Positions 62,442 to 64,000 of a stretch of 64,000 nucleotides of DNA are shown here, piece by piece. Under the pieces are notes generated by a model. That model saw only the letters and a program-made list of their open reading frames with translations, searched no databases and was not told the origin of the DNA. The position numbers and the translations under genes are program-made. Origin of the DNA: Polynucleobacter necessarius (GTDB lineage: Bacteria > Pseudomonadota > Gammaproteobacteria > Burkholderiales > Burkholderiaceae); contig NZ_LT606951.1 in assembly GCF_900095205.1 (NCBI RefSeq), positions 558,001-622,000 on the forward strand, in the 5' to 3' direction. How positions within the stretch are numbered: the first letter of the stretch is position 1; every line of letters starts with the position of its first letter.

Positions 62442-64000
62442 ATGACAATTCAATTTAGTACTAAGATTTTCCCCCAAGCTGACCTTCAGAGTCCAAAACT
62501 CCTGAAATCCAGTCTTAAGACCTTGCTTGGTCAAAACACCGACTGTTTGATTTTGGGCTACTCCAAAGTGGATTTCGATGGGTTTTCTGCCGCAAAAGGT
62601 ACTAATGCCAAAGCAGGATTTCTGCGCGAATTAGACCAAGCTCTAGGTGAATCGGTAAATCACGCCAATATTGTTGGAGATTTGGATTCTAAGCAAGCTA
62701 CGGTATGTTTACTGCGCGCAGAAAAATCTTGGTCTACAAATGGGGTTAAGGTAAAGCGAGTATTGCTAGTGAGCTTGGGTGATGTTCATCTTGCTAGTGA
62801 TCGTAGCTTAAGTACTTATTCCAAGGTAGCTCGAGCAGCATTAAAAGTACTCAGCGGCGGGTCGATTGAAGCTGCGGTTTGGTATACCCCCAGTTTTGCG
62901 CTTTCTCATAAGGCCGACTTTATTGCGGAAGAGGTGCGCCTAACCATTCAATATGCGGGTGATCAAGCATATCGTTTTGGTGTACGTCAGCCTGCTGCCA
63001 TGAAATTTAAGGCCAAAGATAAGGCGGACACTTTCAAACATTTGGTGTTTGCGGGTAATGAGGGTTGCGCTAAAGAGCTCAAGGCTGCGGTGGATCAAGG
63101 CGTAGCGATGGTGGAAGGAATGCATCTTGCTAAAGATCTTGGTAACCTCCCACCTAATATTTGCACTCCAACCTATTTGGGTAAAACTGCGCAGGGTTTA
63201 AGTAAGAAGACTGGTCTAAAAGTTGAGGTGTTAGGTCTCAAGCAGATTGAAGCTTTGGGCATGGGCTCATTCCTTTCTGTTGCCAAGGGCTCTGCAACAC
63301 CACCCCAATTTATCGTGATGTGCCATCAAGGCGGCAAGGTCGGTGAGGCTCCAATCGTTTTGGTTGGCAAAGGAATTACCTTTGATACAGGCGGCATCTC
63401 TTTAAAGCCCGGCGAAGCCATGGATGAAATGAAATACGACATGTGTGGCGCTGCGTCTGTGATTGGTACGATGTATTCAGTTTCATTAATGAAGCTCAAG
63501 AAGAATGTTATCGGAGTTATACCAACCTGCGAGAACATGCCATCAGGGCAGGCAACACGTCCAGGTGATATTGTGAAGAGTATGTCGGGGCAAACTATTG
63601 AGATTCTCAATACGGATGCAGAGGGTCGCCTCATTCTTTGTGATGCGCTTACGTATGTGGAGCGCTTTAAGCCAGCAGCAGTGATTGATATTGCAACCTT
63701 AACTGGTGCTTGCGTCATTGCCCTTGGACATGTTCATAGCGGACTATTTTCAGAAGATGAAACTTTAGTTAGCGAGCTCACGAAGGCGGGGCACGCTTCT
63801 TTAGATACCGTTTGGCGTTTGCCTTTGGATGCGGCTTATCACGATCAACTCAAATCCAATTTTGCGGATGTTGCCAATATTGGCGGCCGCCCAGCTGGGA
63901 GTGTGACAGCAGCCTGTTTCTTATCGCGCTTTACTGAAAAATATAAGTGGGCGCATTTGGATATCGCTGGAACTGCATGGAAGAGTGGTGCTGCCAAGGG
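62442..64000 (+). CDS. pepA: Leucyl aminopeptidase (PepA), runs off the right edge
   Basis: The frame from ATG 62442 (MTIQFSTKIFPQADLQSP) is open to the edge, 519 codons. M17 aminopeptidase motifs: VGKGITFDTGGISLKPG (metal-binding Lys and Asp), KYDMCGAASV, NTDAEGRLILCDALTY (signature) and the late AGSVTAACFLSRF. Two-metal cytoplasmic peptidase, also a possible DNA-binding regulator in some bacteria. Only the last few residues are missing. Confidence 0.95.
   Translation, partial: MTIQFSTKIFPQADLQSPKLLKSSLKTLLGQNTDCLILGYSKVDFDGFSAAKGTNAKAGFLRELDQALGESVNHANIVGDLDSKQATVCLLRAEKSWSTNGVKVKRVLLVSLGDVHLASDRSLSTYSKVARAALKVLSGGSIEAAVWYTPSFALSHKADFIAEEVRLTIQYAGDQAYRFGVRQPAAMKFKAKDKADTFKHLVFAGNEGCAKELKAAVDQGVAMVEGMHLAKDLGNLPPNICTPTYLGKTAQGLSKKTGLKVEVLGLKQIEALGMGSFLSVAKGSATPPQFIVMCHQGGKVGEAPIVLVGKGITFDTGGISLKPGEAMDEMKYDMCGAASVIGTMYSVSLMKLKKNVIGVIPTCENMPSGQATRPGDIVKSMSGQTIEILNTDAEGRLILCDALTYVERFKPAAVIDIATLTGACVIALGHVHSGLFSEDETLVSELTKAGHASLDTVWRLPLDAAYHDQLKSNFADVANIGGRPAGSVTAACFLSRFTEKYKWAHLDIAGTAWKSGAAK

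Noticed and set aside
63326..63718. 130-codon frame antisense to pepA
   Set aside because: Lies wholly inside a conserved gene on the other strand, with no family resemblance or start signals.

Overview
The window looks like a stretch of a betaproteobacterial (Burkholderiales) chromosome, most likely Polynucleobacter. This rests on core protein features (beta-type DnaE N-terminus, CysB-type LysR, porin with terminal Phe, a second IF-1 next to a Csp gene) and on the gene order yebC-purD-hemF-nadD-rsfS-rlmH-maf-rng. About half of the recognisable genes are broken by frameshifts, nonsense codons, a short duplication or internal deletions, while housekeeping genes are continuous. That pattern fits a recently host-restricted genome such as the Euplotes endosymbiont P. 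necessarius. The species assignment is inference and no database was searched.

Layout. 1-4713: remnant of a CzcCBA/CusCBA-type metal RND efflux operon, with a broken adaptor and pump and a mostly intact PII-like gene. 4757-17264: a full benzoate/catechol/beta-ketoadipate array. It has a divergent LysR regulator with an ATAC-N7-GTAT box, then catB, catC, catA, benA, benB, benC, benD, benE, pcaI, pcaJ, pcaF, pcaD and a pcaK-like transporter. Only benA, benB, pcaJ and pcaF are uninterrupted; the transporter is cut off and fused to a tctC remnant. 17265-21917: broken porin, intact LysR, broken TctC solute-binding protein and broken M20 amidohydrolase. 21939-23428: tandem glycine riboswitch and intact D-amino-acid dehydrogenase. 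23503-30193: seven consecutive pseudogenes (GNAT, MmsB-like, PAS, DUF1254/1214 lipoprotein, LysR, CoA-transferase, class I fumarase).

30194-31455: tRNA-Lys relic, cold-shock gene, second infA, tRNA-Lys. 31542-35393: amiC, tsaE, queG, azlC (intact). 35393-40930: broken azlD, a broken FAD/Fe-S oxidase and a broken serine-glyoxylate aminotransferase around an intact GntR regulator with two identical palindromes. 41066-52020: glcG-like gene, rhlE, broken gluQ, dnaE, three glycosyltransferases and msbA. 52045-58740: broken rng, maf and rlmH, then rsfS, nadD, hemF, purD and yebC intact or nearly so. 58890-64000: tRNA-Leu, cysB, lptG, lptF and pepA running off the right edge.

Biologically, aromatic catabolism, metal efflux, organic-acid uptake and glyoxylate metabolism are being lost. 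Replication, cell envelope export, cofactor and purine synthesis are kept. I see no CRISPR array, insertion sequence, prophage or novel multi-gene defence system. The notable material is the erosion pattern itself, deletion-made gene fusions, conserved operators left beside dead targets, and a glycine riboswitch on dadA.
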